A stretch of DNA of 64,000 nucleotides, from positions 682,001 to 746,000 of the forward strand of contig NZ_AP018738.1 in assembly GCF_000974685.2 (NCBI RefSeq), in the 5' to 3' direction. This document shows positions 8,184-17,922 of this stretch, in pieces. The stretch's first letter is position 1. The number at the start of each line of letters is the position of its first letter. The position numbers and the translations under genes were made by a program. The notes below the pieces were generated by a model, which saw nothing but the letters and a program-made list of their open reading frames with translations, had not been told where the DNA came from and did not search any database. This stretch comes from Ferriphaselus amnicola. GTDB lineage: Bacteria; Pseudomonadota; Gammaproteobacteria; Burkholderiales; Gallionellaceae.

Positions 8184-9044
8184 ATGCCGAAAGACCTCAT
8201 GCTGCTCGATCCAACACTTGCTGCACAAATTCAGGCCAATGTTCGTGCCGCAATGGATGAGGACGTTCGTGGCGGTGATCTGACGGCTAGATTGATCCCA
8301 GCGCAAGCTGTGGGGTATGCCTCGGTCATTACGCGTGAGGCGGCGGTGCTTTGCGGAGTTGCTTGGTTCGATGCGTGCTTTCAGTTTGTTGATCGTGCGA
8401 TTGAGATTCACTGGCTTGTTCAGGAAGGTGAGTCTCTATCTGCTGGCCAAACCATTTGCGAGATTCGTGGCTCAGCTCGTTCGTTATTGACGGCTGAGCG
8501 CGCGGCCCTCAATTTCTTGCAGACGTTATCAGCCACGGCGACACAGACGCGGCGCTATGTCGATGAGGTGGCGGGTACGCGTGCAAAGATACTCGACACA
8601 CGCAAGACTCTGCCTGGATTGCGCATTGCGCAGAAATACGCGGTTCGCGTCGGCGGCGGTTGCAATCAGCGCATCGGCCTGTTCGATGGTATTTTAATCA
8701 AAGAAAATCACATCCTAGCGGCCGGTGGTATCCAGCAGGCGTTGCTTCAGGCATTCAGTTTGGCATCACCCGGCGTGACGATTCAGGTTGAGGTCGAGAC
8801 TTTGGATGAGCTTCGCGTAGCTCTAGATGCGGGTGCGCAGTTGATTCTCCTCGATAACTTTGATTTGGCTGGGATGCGAGCTGCGGTCGCCCTCACGAAT
8901 GGGAGGGCAGAGTTGGAAGCCTCCGGTGGCGTGAGTTTAGCCACCGTGCGAGCCATCGCAGATACGGGGGTCGATCGCATTTCCATCGGGGGATTGACCA
9001 AGGATTTGAAGGCGATCGACCTTTCCATGCGATTCAAGGAGTAG
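8184..9044 (+). CDS. nadC: Nicotinate-nucleotide pyrophosphorylase (carboxylating)
   Basis: A 286-residue quinolinate phosphoribosyltransferase that converts quinolinate and PRPP to nicotinate mononucleotide, the last dedicated step of de novo NAD synthesis. Family motifs are clear: DTRKTLPGLR, KYAVRVGGGCNQR, LFDGILIKENH, and the C-terminal SGGVS/ISIGGLTK phosphate-binding region. The reading frame is open far upstream, but the start at ATG 8184 (or ATG 8199) gives the usual family length and lies beyond the sspB terminator. No strong ribosome site is visible. The next gene follows after 7 bases. Confidence 0.94.
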   Translation: MPKDLMLLDPTLAAQIQANVRAAMDEDVRGGDLTARLIPAQAVGYASVITREAAVLCGVAWFDACFQFVDRAIEIHWLVQEGESLSAGQTICEIRGSARSLLTAERAALNFLQTLSATATQTRRYVDEVAGTRAKILDTRKTLPGLRIAQKYAVRVGGGCNQRIGLFDGILIKENHILAAGGIQQALLQAFSLASPGVTIQVEVETLDELRVALDAGAQLILLDNFDLAGMRAAVALTNGRAELEASGGVSLATVRAIADTGVDRISIGGLTKDLKAIDLSMRFKE

Positions 9045-9051
9045 GGCGCTG

Positions 9052-9867
9052 ATGTGTCAATTGCTTGGCATGAATTGCAATGTCCCGACGGACATCTGTT
9101 TTTCGTTCACTGGCTTTCAAAAGCGTGGCGGGGCAACCGATGTACATGCCGATGGCTGGGGGATAGCCTTCTTCGAAGGGCGAGCCGTCCGCGTGTTCCT
9201 TGATCCTCTTCCTTCTGCGCAGTCGCCTATTGCTGAGTTGGTGCGCAATTATCCGATCCGCTCGCTCAATGTCATCGCCCACATCCGCAAGGCGACGCAA
9301 GGCGTAGTCACACTAGAAAATACGCATCCCTTTCAGCGTGAGCTGTGGGGGCGCTATTGGATATTCGCTCATAATGGAAACCTGCCCCAGTTTCAGCCGA
9401 GACTCGATGGCAGTTTTGTTCCTGTGGGAAATACGGACAGTGAGCGTATCTTCTGCTGGCTACTACAAAGCTTGCGTGAGCGTTTTGGTGCTGTGATGCC
9501 GGAGCGAGCAGAGTTATTCGATGCATTGCATCAGTTGAGTGATCCGTTGGCGGCCATGGGTATCTTCAACTATCTGCTTTCAAATGGCGATAGTCTTTTC
9601 GCTCATAGCTCCACCGAGTTAAGCTATATCGTGCGCCGAGCACCTTTCAATGTGGCGCATCTGAAAGACGAAGACGTGATGGTGGATTTTAGCGAGGTCA
9701 CGACTCCGCACGACCGTGTGGCAATCATTGCTACCCAACCCCTGACTGATAATGAGCCGTGGATCATCATGCTGCCGGGGAGTTTGTGGCAATTCTATGA
9801 GGGCGAAGTGCTTGCGCAGCGGCTGACCACGGCTAGTCCTGTAAAGTCACTGGGCGTCGATGGATAG
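9052..9867 (+). CDS. Class II glutamine amidotransferase, YafJ type
   Basis: A 271-residue protein beginning Met-Cys, so that Cys2 becomes the N-terminal nucleophile of a class II (Ntn) glutaminase. The sequences HADGWGIAFFEG, HIRKATQG and FAHNGNLPQF match the YafJ/Gat-like family. Family members are stand-alone glutaminase-fold proteins of poorly known role, often linked to hercynine or cell-envelope metabolism; the exact substrate here is unknown. The gene is closely spaced with nadC (7 bases), possibly one transcript. Confidence 0.85.
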   Translation: MCQLLGMNCNVPTDICFSFTGFQKRGGATDVHADGWGIAFFEGRAVRVFLDPLPSAQSPIAELVRNYPIRSLNVIAHIRKATQGVVTLENTHPFQRELWGRYWIFAHNGNLPQFQPRLDGSFVPVGNTDSERIFCWLLQSLRERFGAVMPERAELFDALHQLSDPLAAMGIFNYLLSNGDSLFAHSSTELSYIVRRAPFNVAHLKDEDVMVDFSEVTTPHDRVAIIATQPLTDNEPWIIMLPGSLWQFYEGEVLAQRLTTASPVKSLGVDG

Positions 9868-9967
9868 CCCTTTCGGAGATCGTTGTCGTTGTGTACCATT
9901 CGCCCGCATTTTGGCGGGTGTGATGGTGCAGCAGTAGGCCCGTTTCATAGAACTAACTGGAAAACTG

Positions 9968-11035
9968 ATGAAAAAAATAATCGTAACTGGCGGCGCGGGT
10001 TTTATTGGATCAGCGGTAGTGCGGCAACTGATTGGTGAGACCGATCACACGGTGATCAACCTCGACAAGTTGACCTATGCTGGCAACCTGACCTCGCTGG
10101 CATCGGTGTCGGACAGCCCACGTTACTGTTTCGAGCAAGTGGATATTTGTGATGCGGCTGAAGTGGCGCGGGTATTCCGCGAGCACCAGCCGGATGCCAT
10201 CATGCACCTGGCCGCCGAATCGCACGTGGATCGCTCCATCACGGGTCCAGCCGATTTCATCGAGACCAACATCGTCGGCACCTACACCCTGCTGGAAGCC
10301 GCACGCAGTTATTGGAATGGACTGGATGGCCTGCGCAAAGCCGCCTTTCGATTCCACCATATCTCCACCGACGAAGTCTATGGCAGCTTGGGCGACGAGG
10401 GCTTCTTCACCGAAGACACCGCCTACGAACCCAACTCACCCTATTCCGCCAGCAAAGCCTCCTCGGATCACTTGGTTCGTGCTTGGCATCACACCTATGG
10501 CCTCCCCGTCGTCACCACCAACTGCTCCAACAACTACGGCCCTTACCACTTCCCTGAAAAGCTCATCCCGCTGATGATCCTCAATGCCGTCTCTGGCAAA
10601 CCGCTGCCGATCTATGGCAAAGGCGACAACATCCGCGACTGGCTCTATGTGGACGATCACGCCCGCGCCCTACGCCTTGTGCTCGAACGCGGGAAACTTG
10701 GCGAGACCTACAACATCGGCGGTTGGAACGAAAAGACCAACCTAGAAGTGGTGGACACGATCTGTGCCATCCTGGATGAGCTGCATCCCCAAGGCGCACC
10801 GCATGCCCGCCTCAAGACCTACGTACAAGACCGCCCTGGTCACGACAAACGCTACGCCATCGACGCCAGCAAGATTGAGCGCGACCTGGGTTGGAAGCCG
10901 CAAGAGACCTTCGAGACCGGCCTGCGCAAGACCGTCGAATGGTATCTCTCTAATACTGACTGGGTGAATGGTGTGTTGAGCGGCGATTACCAGAACTGGA
11001 TCAGTCAGAACTATTCTCAGAGGAGTGAGGCATGA
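9968..11035 (+). CDS. rfbB: dTDP-glucose 4,6-dehydratase
   Basis: A 355-residue extended short-chain dehydrogenase. The NAD-binding motif TGGAGFIGS is at residues 7-15, the [12 protein letters not shown] segment carries the catalytic Thr-Asp-Glu, and [10 protein letters not shown] holds the Tyr-x3-Lys pair. It makes dTDP-4-keto-6-deoxyglucose from dTDP-glucose, the branch point for both L-rhamnose and the 3-acetamido sugar whose genes lie downstream. Its stop overlaps the rfbA start by 4 bases. It opens the polysaccharide locus; no clear promoter was identified in the 100-base gap before it. Confidence 0.96.
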   Translation: MKKIIVTGGAGFIGSAVVRQLIGETDHTVINLDKLTYAGNLTSLASVSDSPRYCFEQVDICDAAEVARVFREHQPDAIMHLAAESHVDRSITGPADFIETNIVGTYTLLEAARSYWNGLDGLRKAAFRFHHISTDEVYGSLGDEGFFTEDTAYEPNSPYSASKASSDHLVRAWHHTYGLPVVTTNCSNNYGPYHFPEKLIPLMILNAVSGKPLPIYGKGDNIRDWLYVDDHARALRLVLERGKLGETYNIGGWNEKTNLEVVDTICAILDELHPQGAPHARLKTYVQDRPGHDKRYAIDASKIERDLGWKPQETFETGLRKTVEWYLSNTDWVNGVLSGDYQNWISQNYSQRSEA

Positions 11036-11910
11036 AAGGCATCATCCTAGCCGGCGGTTCCGGCACACGCTTGTATCCCGTGACCCAAGCCGTCTCCAAG
11101 CAACTGCTACCCGTGTATGACAAGCCGATGATCTACTACCCGCTGTCAACGCTCATGCTGGCGGGAATTCGGGACATCCTCATCATCTCCACTCCCCAAG
11201 ACACCCCACGCTTCCAGCAGCTGCTGGGCGACGGCGCTCAATGGGGATTGAATCTTAGCTATGCCGTACAACCCTCACCGGATGGCTTAGCGCAAGCCTT
11301 CATCATCGGCGAAGAATTCATCGGCAATGACAGCTGTGCCCTCGTCTTGGGTGACAACATCTTCTACGGCCATGGCTTTGAGAAGAAGCTACAAGCGGCC
11401 GCCAGCGGCGTTGACGGTGGCACCGTCTTCGCCTACCACGTGCATGACCCCGAACGTTACGGCGTGGTCGAATTCGACCCACAAGGCCGAGCGATCAGCT
11501 TAGAAGAAAAGCCGCTCAAGCCCAAATCCAGTTATGCCGTCACTGGCCTGTACTTTTACGACAACGACATCGTCGAGATCGCCAAATCGATCAAACCCTC
11601 CGCGCGCGGAGAGTTGGAAATCACCACCGTCAACCAGATCTACCTTGAACGCGGCAAACTCGACGTACAAGTGATGGGACGTGGCTACGCTTGGCTGGAT
11701 ACCGGCACCCACGAGTCGCTGCTGGAAGCCTCCCTATTCATCGAGACCTTGGAAAAGCGCCAAGGGCTCAAGATCGCCTGCCCCGAAGAGATCGCTTACA
11801 CCCGGGGCTACATCAATGCCGAACAGCTCAAGAAGCTGATCGTACCGCTAGCTAAAAATGGCTACGGCCAATACCTCAAGCGCATTCTGCGAGAGGACTA
11901 CTTCCCATGA
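11032..11910 (+). CDS. rfbA: Glucose-1-phosphate thymidylyltransferase
   Basis: A 292-residue nucleotidyltransferase that makes dTDP-glucose from glucose-1-phosphate and dTTP. The signature [11 protein letters not shown] lies at residues 8-18, with conserved segments [12 protein letters not shown] and EEKPLKPKS downstream. Normal family length. It overlaps rfbB and rfbC by 4 bases on each side, so the four rfb genes are translationally coupled. Confidence 0.96.
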   Translation: MKGIILAGGSGTRLYPVTQAVSKQLLPVYDKPMIYYPLSTLMLAGIRDILIISTPQDTPRFQQLLGDGAQWGLNLSYAVQPSPDGLAQAFIIGEEFIGNDSCALVLGDNIFYGHGFEKKLQAAASGVDGGTVFAYHVHDPERYGVVEFDPQGRAISLEEKPLKPKSSYAVTGLYFYDNDIVEIAKSIKPSARGELEITTVNQIYLERGKLDVQVMGRGYAWLDTGTHESLLEASLFIETLEKRQGLKIACPEEIAYTRGYINAEQLKKLIVPLAKNGYGQYLKRILREDYFP

Positions 11911-12455
11911 AGATCGTCGCCACCGCCATTCCCGACCTACTGATCGTCGAGCCGACCGTGTTTGGTGATGCGCGTGGATTCTTCTTTGAGAGCTTCAACC
12001 AACAGCGCTTTGCCGAACTGACCGGCATCACCACCCCGTTCGTACAAGACAACCACTCCAAATCTGCCCAGCACGTACTGCGTGGACTGCATTACCAGAT
12101 TCAACAGCCACAAGGCAAACTGGTGCGCGTGATTGCAGGTGAAGTGCTTGATGTTGCCGTCGATATACGCAAGAACTCAGCCACCTTTGGTCAATCCGTC
12201 GCCCTCCGCCTCTCGGCCGAGAACAAGCGCATGCTGTGGATACCGCCGGGCTTTGCTCATGGCTTCGTCGTACTCAGCGCCACCGCCGAATTTCTCTACA
12301 AGACCACCGACTACTGGGCGCCGGCATACGAACGCTCCATTCTATGGAACGACCCCGCGCTCAACATCGACTGGCAACTCCACGGCGCGCCCCCCTTGCT
12401 GTCAGCCAAAGACCAAGCCGCCAAACTATTGAAGGATGCTGAGGTGTTCGCATGA
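11907..12455 (+). CDS. rfbC: dTDP-4-dehydrorhamnose 3,5-epimerase
   Basis: A 182-residue cupin-fold epimerase acting on dTDP-4-keto-6-deoxyglucose. The motif HVLRGLHYQ (about residues 51-59) contains the catalytic His, and the [11 protein letters not shown] and PPGFAHGF motifs match the family. Overlaps of 4 bases with rfbA and rfbD show a tightly packed cassette. Confidence 0.95.
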   Translation: MKIVATAIPDLLIVEPTVFGDARGFFFESFNQQRFAELTGITTPFVQDNHSKSAQHVLRGLHYQIQQPQGKLVRVIAGEVLDVAVDIRKNSATFGQSVALRLSAENKRMLWIPPGFAHGFVVLSATAEFLYKTTDYWAPAYERSILWNDPALNIDWQLHGAPPLLSAKDQAAKLLKDAEVFA

Positions 12456-13336
12456 GAAAGATACTCGTCACCGGTGCCAAAGGCCAAGTTGGCTGGGAAC
12501 TGGTACGCACGCTCGCCCCCTTAGGTGACGTCGTGGCGGTCGATATGTCCGAATTGAATATCACCGACACCGACGCGGTGCGCAGCTTTGTGCGCGAACT
12601 CAAGCCCGCCATCATCGTCAACCCTGCCGCCTATACCGCCGTGGACAAGGCTGAAGCCGAACCGGAACTAGCGATGCAGGTCAATGGCATCGCCCCCGGT
12701 GTCTTCGCGGAAGAGGCCAAACGATTGGATGCCTGGCTGGTGCATTACTCCACCGACTACATCTTCGATGGAAGCAAGCCCACAGCTTACGTCGAAGACG
12801 ATCAGCCCAACCCACAGAGCGTCTATGGCCAGACCAAGCTCGCTGGCGAGCAAGCCATCCGTGCGGTGGGCTGCAAACACCTCATTCTACGCACCAGTTG
12901 GGTGTATGGCGCACGCGGCCACAACTTCATGCTCACCATGCTGCGGCTTGGCAACGAGCGAGACGAACTCAAGATCGTCGCCGACCAGTTCGGTGCCCCG
13001 ACCTGGAGTCGCGGCATCGCCGAAGTCACCGCGCAGATTTTGGCGCAGCTTCATTCGCCCATGATCTCCACAGAGCTGGCGGCAAGCCGATCGGGTACTT
13101 ACCACCTCACTGCAGCCGGTGAAACTTCGTGGCACGGCTTCGCCGCTGAAGTAGTCCGGCAAGGCCTCCCCGAGCGGCAGGTAACGATGACTCCGATCGC
13201 GACCGACCAATATCCGCTACCCGCGCCCCGCCCGGCTAACTCAAGGATGTCGAATCAAAAGCTGCAAAACACCTTCGCCGTGCAAAGCTCGGCATGGGAG
13301 GTGGAGTTGGCGATGTGTATCGCTAATGCTGCTTGA
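12452..13336 (+). CDS. rfbD: dTDP-4-dehydrorhamnose reductase
   Basis: A 294-residue short-chain reductase that completes dTDP-L-rhamnose synthesis. The Rossmann motif GAKGQVG (residues 8-14), HYSTDYIFDG and the Tyr-x3-Lys motif YGQTK are visible. The gene ends the rfb cassette; 27 bases separate it from the next sugar epimerase gene, whose codon use looks different. Confidence 0.95.
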   Translation: MRKILVTGAKGQVGWELVRTLAPLGDVVAVDMSELNITDTDAVRSFVRELKPAIIVNPAAYTAVDKAEAEPELAMQVNGIAPGVFAEEAKRLDAWLVHYSTDYIFDGSKPTAYVEDDQPNPQSVYGQTKLAGEQAIRAVGCKHLILRTSWVYGARGHNFMLTMLRLGNERDELKIVADQFGAPTWSRGIAEVTAQILAQLHSPMISTELAASRSGTYHLTAAGETSWHGFAAEVVRQGLPERQVTMTPIATDQYPLPAPRPANSRMSNQKLQNTFAVQSSAWEVELAMCIANAA

Positions 13337-13363
13337 GTAGCTTGGCGCGCGCGAGGAGTTAAT

Positions 13364-14299
13364 ATGCAGAGAGTTTTGGTATTGGGAGGAAGTGGTTTTC
13401 TCGGCTCTTATGTCGTAGATGAGTTATGTTTAGCAGGGCACCATGTTTTGTCGCTTGATCGCTATCCTGAGCGATTTAGACCGTTGCGCGACGAAGTTGA
13501 GTTCTATCAAGCGGATTTCGGCAATCGAGGAGAGCTAGAGAAGATTCTCAAGGCGGGGGTTGATGTGGTCGTGCACTTGGTGTCGAGCACCGTTCCTCAG
13601 ACCTCGAATGAGGATCCGATTTTTGACGTTCAGTCGAATGTCGTGGAATCCATTGCCCTGTTTGAGATGTGTGTTAAATATGCAGTTAAGAAGGTTGTGT
13701 TTGTATCCTCGGGTGGAACCGTTTACGGCATCCCTGAGCGGCAGCCGATCCCTGAAAACCACCCGACGCTTCCTCTATGCTCTTATGGCGTGACAAAGTT
13801 AACGATTGAGCATTACCTGCACTTGTTCTATGTGTTATATGGCCTAAAGTACAGCATATTGCGACTTTCTAATCCATATGGTGCTAGACAAGATCCGCGT
13901 GGCAAGCAAGGTGCCGTCACGGTCTTTATGAACAGAATTCTGAGAAATGAGGAAATTACGGTCTGGGGGGACGGTTCGGTTGTGCGTGACTATATCCATG
14001 CATCTGACTTCGCACGAGCCTGTGTGGCTGTGATCGACTCCGAAAAGATCGGTGTTTACAACGTCGGTAGTGGTGTCGGATTGAGCATCAATCAACTGCT
14101 GTCGGCATTGCAAGAGGTTACAGGGAAAATTGCGAAAGTGAAGTATCTACCCGGCCGTAATTTTGATGTTCCTGAGTTGTACTTGGACTGTTCGCGTATC
14201 GCTGAGGAGCTGGGTTGGGCGGCTCAGGTTGATTTTAACGATGGGCTATTACAAATGAGCGAATGGATGCGTGCGCAATTCGTAGCGGAGCGCTTGTAG
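13364..14299 (+). CDS. NAD-dependent nucleotide-sugar epimerase/dehydratase
   Basis: A 311-residue extended SDR enzyme resembling UDP-glucose 4-epimerases and related sugar dehydratases. GGSGFLGSY (residues 7-15) is the NAD site, and SSGGTVYG and YGVTKLTIE supply the catalytic Ser and Tyr-x3-Lys. A GAGGAG ribosome site lies before the ATG. The precise substrate cannot be set from the sequence; a 4-epimerase supplying UDP-galactose or UDP-GalNAc-type precursors is plausible. Base use is less GC-rich than the rfb genes just upstream. Confidence 0.85.
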   Translation: MQRVLVLGGSGFLGSYVVDELCLAGHHVLSLDRYPERFRPLRDEVEFYQADFGNRGELEKILKAGVDVVVHLVSSTVPQTSNEDPIFDVQSNVVESIALFEMCVKYAVKKVVFVSSGGTVYGIPERQPIPENHPTLPLCSYGVTKLTIEHYLHLFYVLYGLKYSILRLSNPYGARQDPRGKQGAVTVFMNRILRNEEITVWGDGSVVRDYIHASDFARACVAVIDSEKIGVYNVGSGVGLSINQLLSALQEVTGKIAKVKYLPGRNFDVPELYLDCSRIAEELGWAAQVDFNDGLLQMSEWMRAQFVAERL

Positions 14300-14474
14300 A
14301 CTTGTAGATGTCTTCTGAGTCGATGCATCGGAGCGTGAGAGTTGCTATGGTAAAATGGGCAAAAATTATAGGTGCCTCGTTGCTGTGAGCTGTATGTGCT
14401 TAGCTCCGGTGTCATGGGAAGAAGTTGAATTTGGTCGGTTGTTTGTGTGTTGACTAAGGAATGAGATAGAAGTG

Positions 14475-16859
14475 ATGACTAATAAGTTGATTAAAATGAG
14501 TGCGGCTGTCTTGATGGCATTGGCTATCGGGACTGGAGCGTTCGCACAGGATTCGGCAGGTTTGGCGGCTATGCTGGGGCAAAAAGGTCAAGCCGGTATG
14601 TTTGCGAAAATGGGGCAGCAACAAACCACTTCGACGGGTAACTCTGATGAGCCGATGCCGCAGCCCACTATTTTGCCGCCGCAGCCTGAAGAGAACAGCG
14701 CGATTGAGAAGTCATTCAATCATCGTCTAATGACGTCTGGAATGCGTACTTCGGTTGGTCAACTATCTGGAGCTGTGTGGGGTTCAGGAGTGGGCCAAGG
14801 AAGCATGAACCAAGGAAGCATGAACCAAGGAAGCATGAACCAAGGAAGCATGAACCAAGGAAGCATGAACCAAGGAAGCATGAACCAAGGAAGCATGAAC
14901 CAAGGAAGCATGAACCAAGGAAGCATGAACCAAGGAAGCATGAACCAAGGAAGCATGAACCAAGGTGGCTTCAATCCTGAAAATAATGGCTTGTGGAGTG
15001 GTGGTGAGTCTGCTGATCGACTCAAGCAATATGGTTATCAACTCTTTTTGAATCCAGCGGCTACCTTATCACCCATGACCGATGTGCCGATTCCTCCCGA
15101 GTATGTGCTGGGGCCGGGCGATGAGCTGCGGGTGCAGTATTACGGCAGTCGCAATGACTCGCTGTCCTTGACGGTGGATCGCAATGGCATGGTCAATGTT
15201 CCTGATCTCGGGGAGATCGGCTTGACCGGAATTTCCTATAACAGCGCCCGAGCCACCTTGGCGGAGCAGATTAGCAAAAAACTGACGGGAGTGACCGCCT
15301 CTATCACTATGGGGCATTTGCGCTCAATGCGCGTTTTTGTCTTGGGTGATGTGCGAAATCCAGGTGCCTATCAGGTGAGTAGTTTGGCCACCTTGTCCTA
15401 CGCTCTGTTCGCCTCGGGTGGTCCGAGCAAGCGCGGCAGCTTGCGACATGTGCAATTAAAACGAGGCGGCAAAAAAGTTGGCGAAATCGACATGTACGAT
15501 TTTTTGCTTAAGGGGGATGGTCATAATGACCGCCAATTGTTGCCCGGCGATGTGGTGTTTGTTCCGCCCATTGGTGACGTGGTTGCTGTTGCCGGTGAGG
15601 TGACTCGTCCGGGGATTTATGAGTTGAGCCGCGAGCGAGGTCTGCGCGAGTTGCTTGAATTGGCGGGACGCCCCTTGCATACCGCCGACAAAGCTCGGTT
15701 CGAAATTGATCGGTTAGAAAATGGCGGTAGTCGTCAAAAAATCAACCTAGATATGGGGTTGAATGGCAAAGCCGTACCCATTCAGGCGGGTGATCTAGTT
15801 CTGTTGCATGCGAATGCAGAGGATCCGGGGCCTTATGTCGATCTTACGGGAGCGGTCAAGCGCCCCGGGCGCTACGGTTTTAAACCGGGGATGATGTTAC
15901 GGGATTTGATTGCATCTAAAGACAGTCTGCTGCCGGAGAGTTACCTGAAGCGAGTTGAAGTTACTCATCATACTGTGGTGGATGGCGAAATTCGCGAGAC
16001 ATCTCGTGATGAGCATGATTTAGAGAAGCTTCTGATGGGCGTTGCTGAGGCTGATGTTTCATTGCGAGTCTATGACGAGGTGTTGGTGCGCACGATTGCC
16101 AACTGGGGTGAGTCGCAAAAGGTCACGCTAAGTGGAGAAGTGCGGTTCCCTGGTGTCTATACAGTAGCTAAGGGGGATCGCTTATCATCGCTTATTGCGC
16201 GTGCCGGTGGCTTGAGTTCGGATGCCTATTTGCCAGCGATGGTCTTGACGCGAGAGTCTGTTCGCAAGCAACAGGCTGAAGATAATAAGCGCCTAGCTGG
16301 GCAGATCCGTAGGCAGCTCAATCAACTGGGAGCTGATCTCGCTAAGCTTAATGACGCTGATTTGATTAAGGCAAAGAAAGAAACAATCGATCAAACAAGT
16401 AGATTCTTGGCTGAACTTGAGTCCTCTGAGCCTGTGGGAAGACTGCTGATTGAGTTTCCCGAAGGGATGACGCAAATTGCGGGTGGTGCTGATGTTGTGC
16501 TGCATGATGGTGACAAAATACAAATCCCAGAAACTCCTGCTGAAGTCATCGTCATGGGGCAGGTTTATAACCCTGCTGCACTTTCGTTTGATACCAAGCT
16601 TAAGCGTGATGATTATATTGAGATGGCGGGAGGAGTTACCGAGGCTGCCAAAGAAGACACCATATTCTTAGTTCGCGCTAGCGGAGTGGTTGTTGCTGGG
16701 AAAAAGGTCAAGGGAGCACCAATTAAGCCCGGTGATGCCATCGTAGTGCCGCAGGATATTAATCGTGTCAATGTACTGGATGGTGCTATCGCATGGTCTA
16801 AAGTGCTGATGCAGAGTGGTGTCAGTATAGCTACATTAAGGATTATGGGAGTACTCTAG
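14475..16859 (+). CDS. Wza-like polysaccharide export protein with SLBB domains and GSMNQ repeats
   Basis: A 794-residue outer-membrane polysaccharide export protein. ATG 14475 is preferred; GTG 14472 is possible. Residues 1-25 form a signal peptide ending GAFAQ. A low-complexity stretch with eleven perfect GSMNQ pentapeptides occupies residues 109-163. The Poly_export domain begins near PPEYVLGPGDELRVQYYG, followed by several SLBB-type domains (for example VFVLGDVRNPGAY, VAVAGEVTRPGIY, VTLSGEVRFPGVY, VIVMGQVYNPAAL). It is about twice the length of E. coli Wza and lacks an obvious lipobox. The expected role is an outer-membrane or periplasmic conduit for the polymer made by this locus. Its last base is shared with the GTG start of the Wzz-like gene. 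Confidence 0.9.
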   Translation: MTNKLIKMSAAVLMALAIGTGAFAQDSAGLAAMLGQKGQAGMFAKMGQQQTTSTGNSDEPMPQPTILPPQPEENSAIEKSFNHRLMTSGMRTSVGQLSGAVWGSGVGQGSMNQGSMNQGSMNQGSMNQGSMNQGSMNQGSMNQGSMNQGSMNQGSMNQGSMNQGGFNPENNGLWSGGESADRLKQYGYQLFLNPAATLSPMTDVPIPPEYVLGPGDELRVQYYGSRNDSLSLTVDRNGMVNVPDLGEIGLTGISYNSARATLAEQISKKLTGVTASITMGHLRSMRVFVLGDVRNPGAYQVSSLATLSYALFASGGPSKRGSLRHVQLKRGGKKVGEIDMYDFLLKGDGHNDRQLLPGDVVFVPPIGDVVAVAGEVTRPGIYELSRERGLRELLELAGRPLHTADKARFEIDRLENGGSRQKINLDMGLNGKAVPIQAGDLVLLHANAEDPGPYVDLTGAVKRPGRYGFKPGMMLRDLIASKDSLLPESYLKRVEVTHHTVVDGEIRETSRDEHDLEKLLMGVAEADVSLRVYDEVLVRTIANWGESQKVTLSGEVRFPGVYTVAKGDRLSSLIARAGGLSSDAYLPAMVLTRESVRKQQAEDNKRLAGQIRRQLNQLGADLAKLNDADLIKAKKETIDQTSRFLAELESSEPVGRLLIEFPEGMTQIAGGADVVLHDGDKIQIPETPAEVIVMGQVYNPAALSFDTKLKRDDYIEMAGGVTEAAKEDTIFLVRASGVVVAGKKVKGAPIKPGDAIVVPQDINRVNVLDGAIAWSKVLMQSGVSIATLRIMGVL
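14799..14963 (+). repeat. Eleven perfect 15-bp tandem repeats
   Basis: The unit GGAAGCATGAACCAA occurs eleven times without a single mismatch and is in frame with the Wza-like gene, coding GSMNQ each time. The perfect identity points to recent expansion by slippage. Gain or loss of units would change protein length by five residues without a frameshift. The flanking codons (GGCCAA before and GGTGGCTTC after) look like a degenerate edge. Confidence 0.98.
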
Positions 16860-17797
16860 TGACTCGAAATATTGAAACTACTCTGAGAGAGTCTAGAGTG
16901 AGCGTTGTGGCTGACGGGGACGACGAGATTGATTTGCTCGCCCTTTGGGCTGTAATCTGGAGGCGGCGAGTGATGATTATTGGTGCGACTCTCATGTCTG
17001 GGATTCTGGCTGCAGGTATTTCGTTAATGATGCCTAATATCTATCGAGCTGAGATTCTGATTGCGCCGGCTTCAGATGCTGATTCGGGGAAGAGTGCCGC
17101 CTCGTCTGCGCTTTCGCAATTTGGTGGGTTGGCATCATTGGCAGGAATATCCATCGGCAATTCATCCTCAGTAGAGGAGAATCTCGCGGTATTGAACTCG
17201 AGGACGTTCTTGTGGAAATTCATTCAAGATAACGAATTGATGCCAATTTTGTATGTGGATGAGTGGGATTCGGTGCGAAAGGGGTGGAAAAATACAAATT
17301 CAAGGGAGCAGCCAAGCTTATGGGACGCATTTCGCTTACTTACAAAGGATGGGGTGTTGGGGGTTGATAGGGGTAAGAAAGATGATTTGATTACTGTCTC
17401 TGTCGAGTGGGGAAATCCAGAGGTGGCATCGAAATTAGCAAATACTCTAATTGTTCAATTGAATGAGTATCTGCGTCAGCGTGCGGTTCAAAGTAGCCAA
17501 CGCAACTTACAATATTTGAACGAAGCTCTGGGGAAAACACAAGTTCAGGAAGTGAGGCAATCGCTTTTTGAGCTGATTTCAAAGGAACAAAAAAAGGCTA
17601 TGCTAGCAAGTGCTGATGGTGAGTTTGCCTTTAAAGTGCTGGATGCATCCTCAACGCCAGATCAGAAAGTGAAACCTAAGCGAGCTTTAATTGTGCTGTT
17701 GGCTTCACTGCTGGGATGCTTTATTGCTGTTCTTCTGGCTGTTATAAGTGACGGTGTTCGATCAGTAAATAGGAAGGCATGTGAGCCTTATGGTTAG
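16859..17797 (+). CDS. Wzz-family polysaccharide chain-length/co-polymerase protein
   Basis: A 312-residue inner-membrane protein starting with GTG. A transmembrane segment lies near residues 39-60, followed by a large periplasmic domain. A second segment near residues 275-297 is preceded by the proline-containing motif STPDQKVKPKR typical of Wzz proteins. No Walker motifs follow, so it is not fused to a tyrosine kinase. Wzz proteins set polymer length together with Wzy and contact Wza. It is one base overlapped with the exporter gene. Confidence 0.88.
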   Translation: MTRNIETTLRESRVSVVADGDDEIDLLALWAVIWRRRVMIIGATLMSGILAAGISLMMPNIYRAEILIAPASDADSGKSAASSALSQFGGLASLAGISIGNSSSVEENLAVLNSRTFLWKFIQDNELMPILYVDEWDSVRKGWKNTNSREQPSLWDAFRLLTKDGVLGVDRGKKDDLITVSVEWGNPEVASKLANTLIVQLNEYLRQRAVQSSQRNLQYLNEALGKTQVQEVRQSLFELISKEQKKAMLASADGEFAFKVLDASSTPDQKVKPKRALIVLLASLLGCFIAVLLAVISDGVRSVNRKACEPYG

Positions 17798-17828
17798 GAG
17801 GCTTAGTTGGAGTTCGCTCTCCTCTGAG

Positions 17829-17856
17829 AAGCGCACTCTTCCTTTGTGTGCTTTTT
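17829..17856 (+). terminator. Possible weak terminator after the Wzz-like gene
   Basis: AAGCGCAC and GTGTGCTTT can pair (with one G-U) around a nine-base loop, followed by five T in total. It lies in the 125-base gap before the acetyltransferase/isomerase gene and could attenuate transcription there. Confidence 0.4.
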
Positions 17857-17922
17857 GGTAACTCAGCTTAAGAGGGGTATTCCGAGATTGTCTAAATTTC
17901 AAAGGTTCTTTGTAGAGTCATT

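Noticed and set aside
9902-9922. Hairpin CCCGC/GCGGG before rfbB as a terminator, or a JUMPstart-like element
   Set aside because: No T-run follows the stem, and no convincing ops/JUMPstart match could be found by eye.
14799-14963. Possible CRISPR array
   Set aside because: Units are 15 bp, directly joined with no spacers, and in frame with a protein.
14759-15041. Minus-strand frames with repeated PWFML or LVHAS units, and a second plus-strand repeat frame
   Set aside because: A 15-bp repeat lacking stop codons opens several frames at once; only the GSMNQ frame continues into a known protein family.
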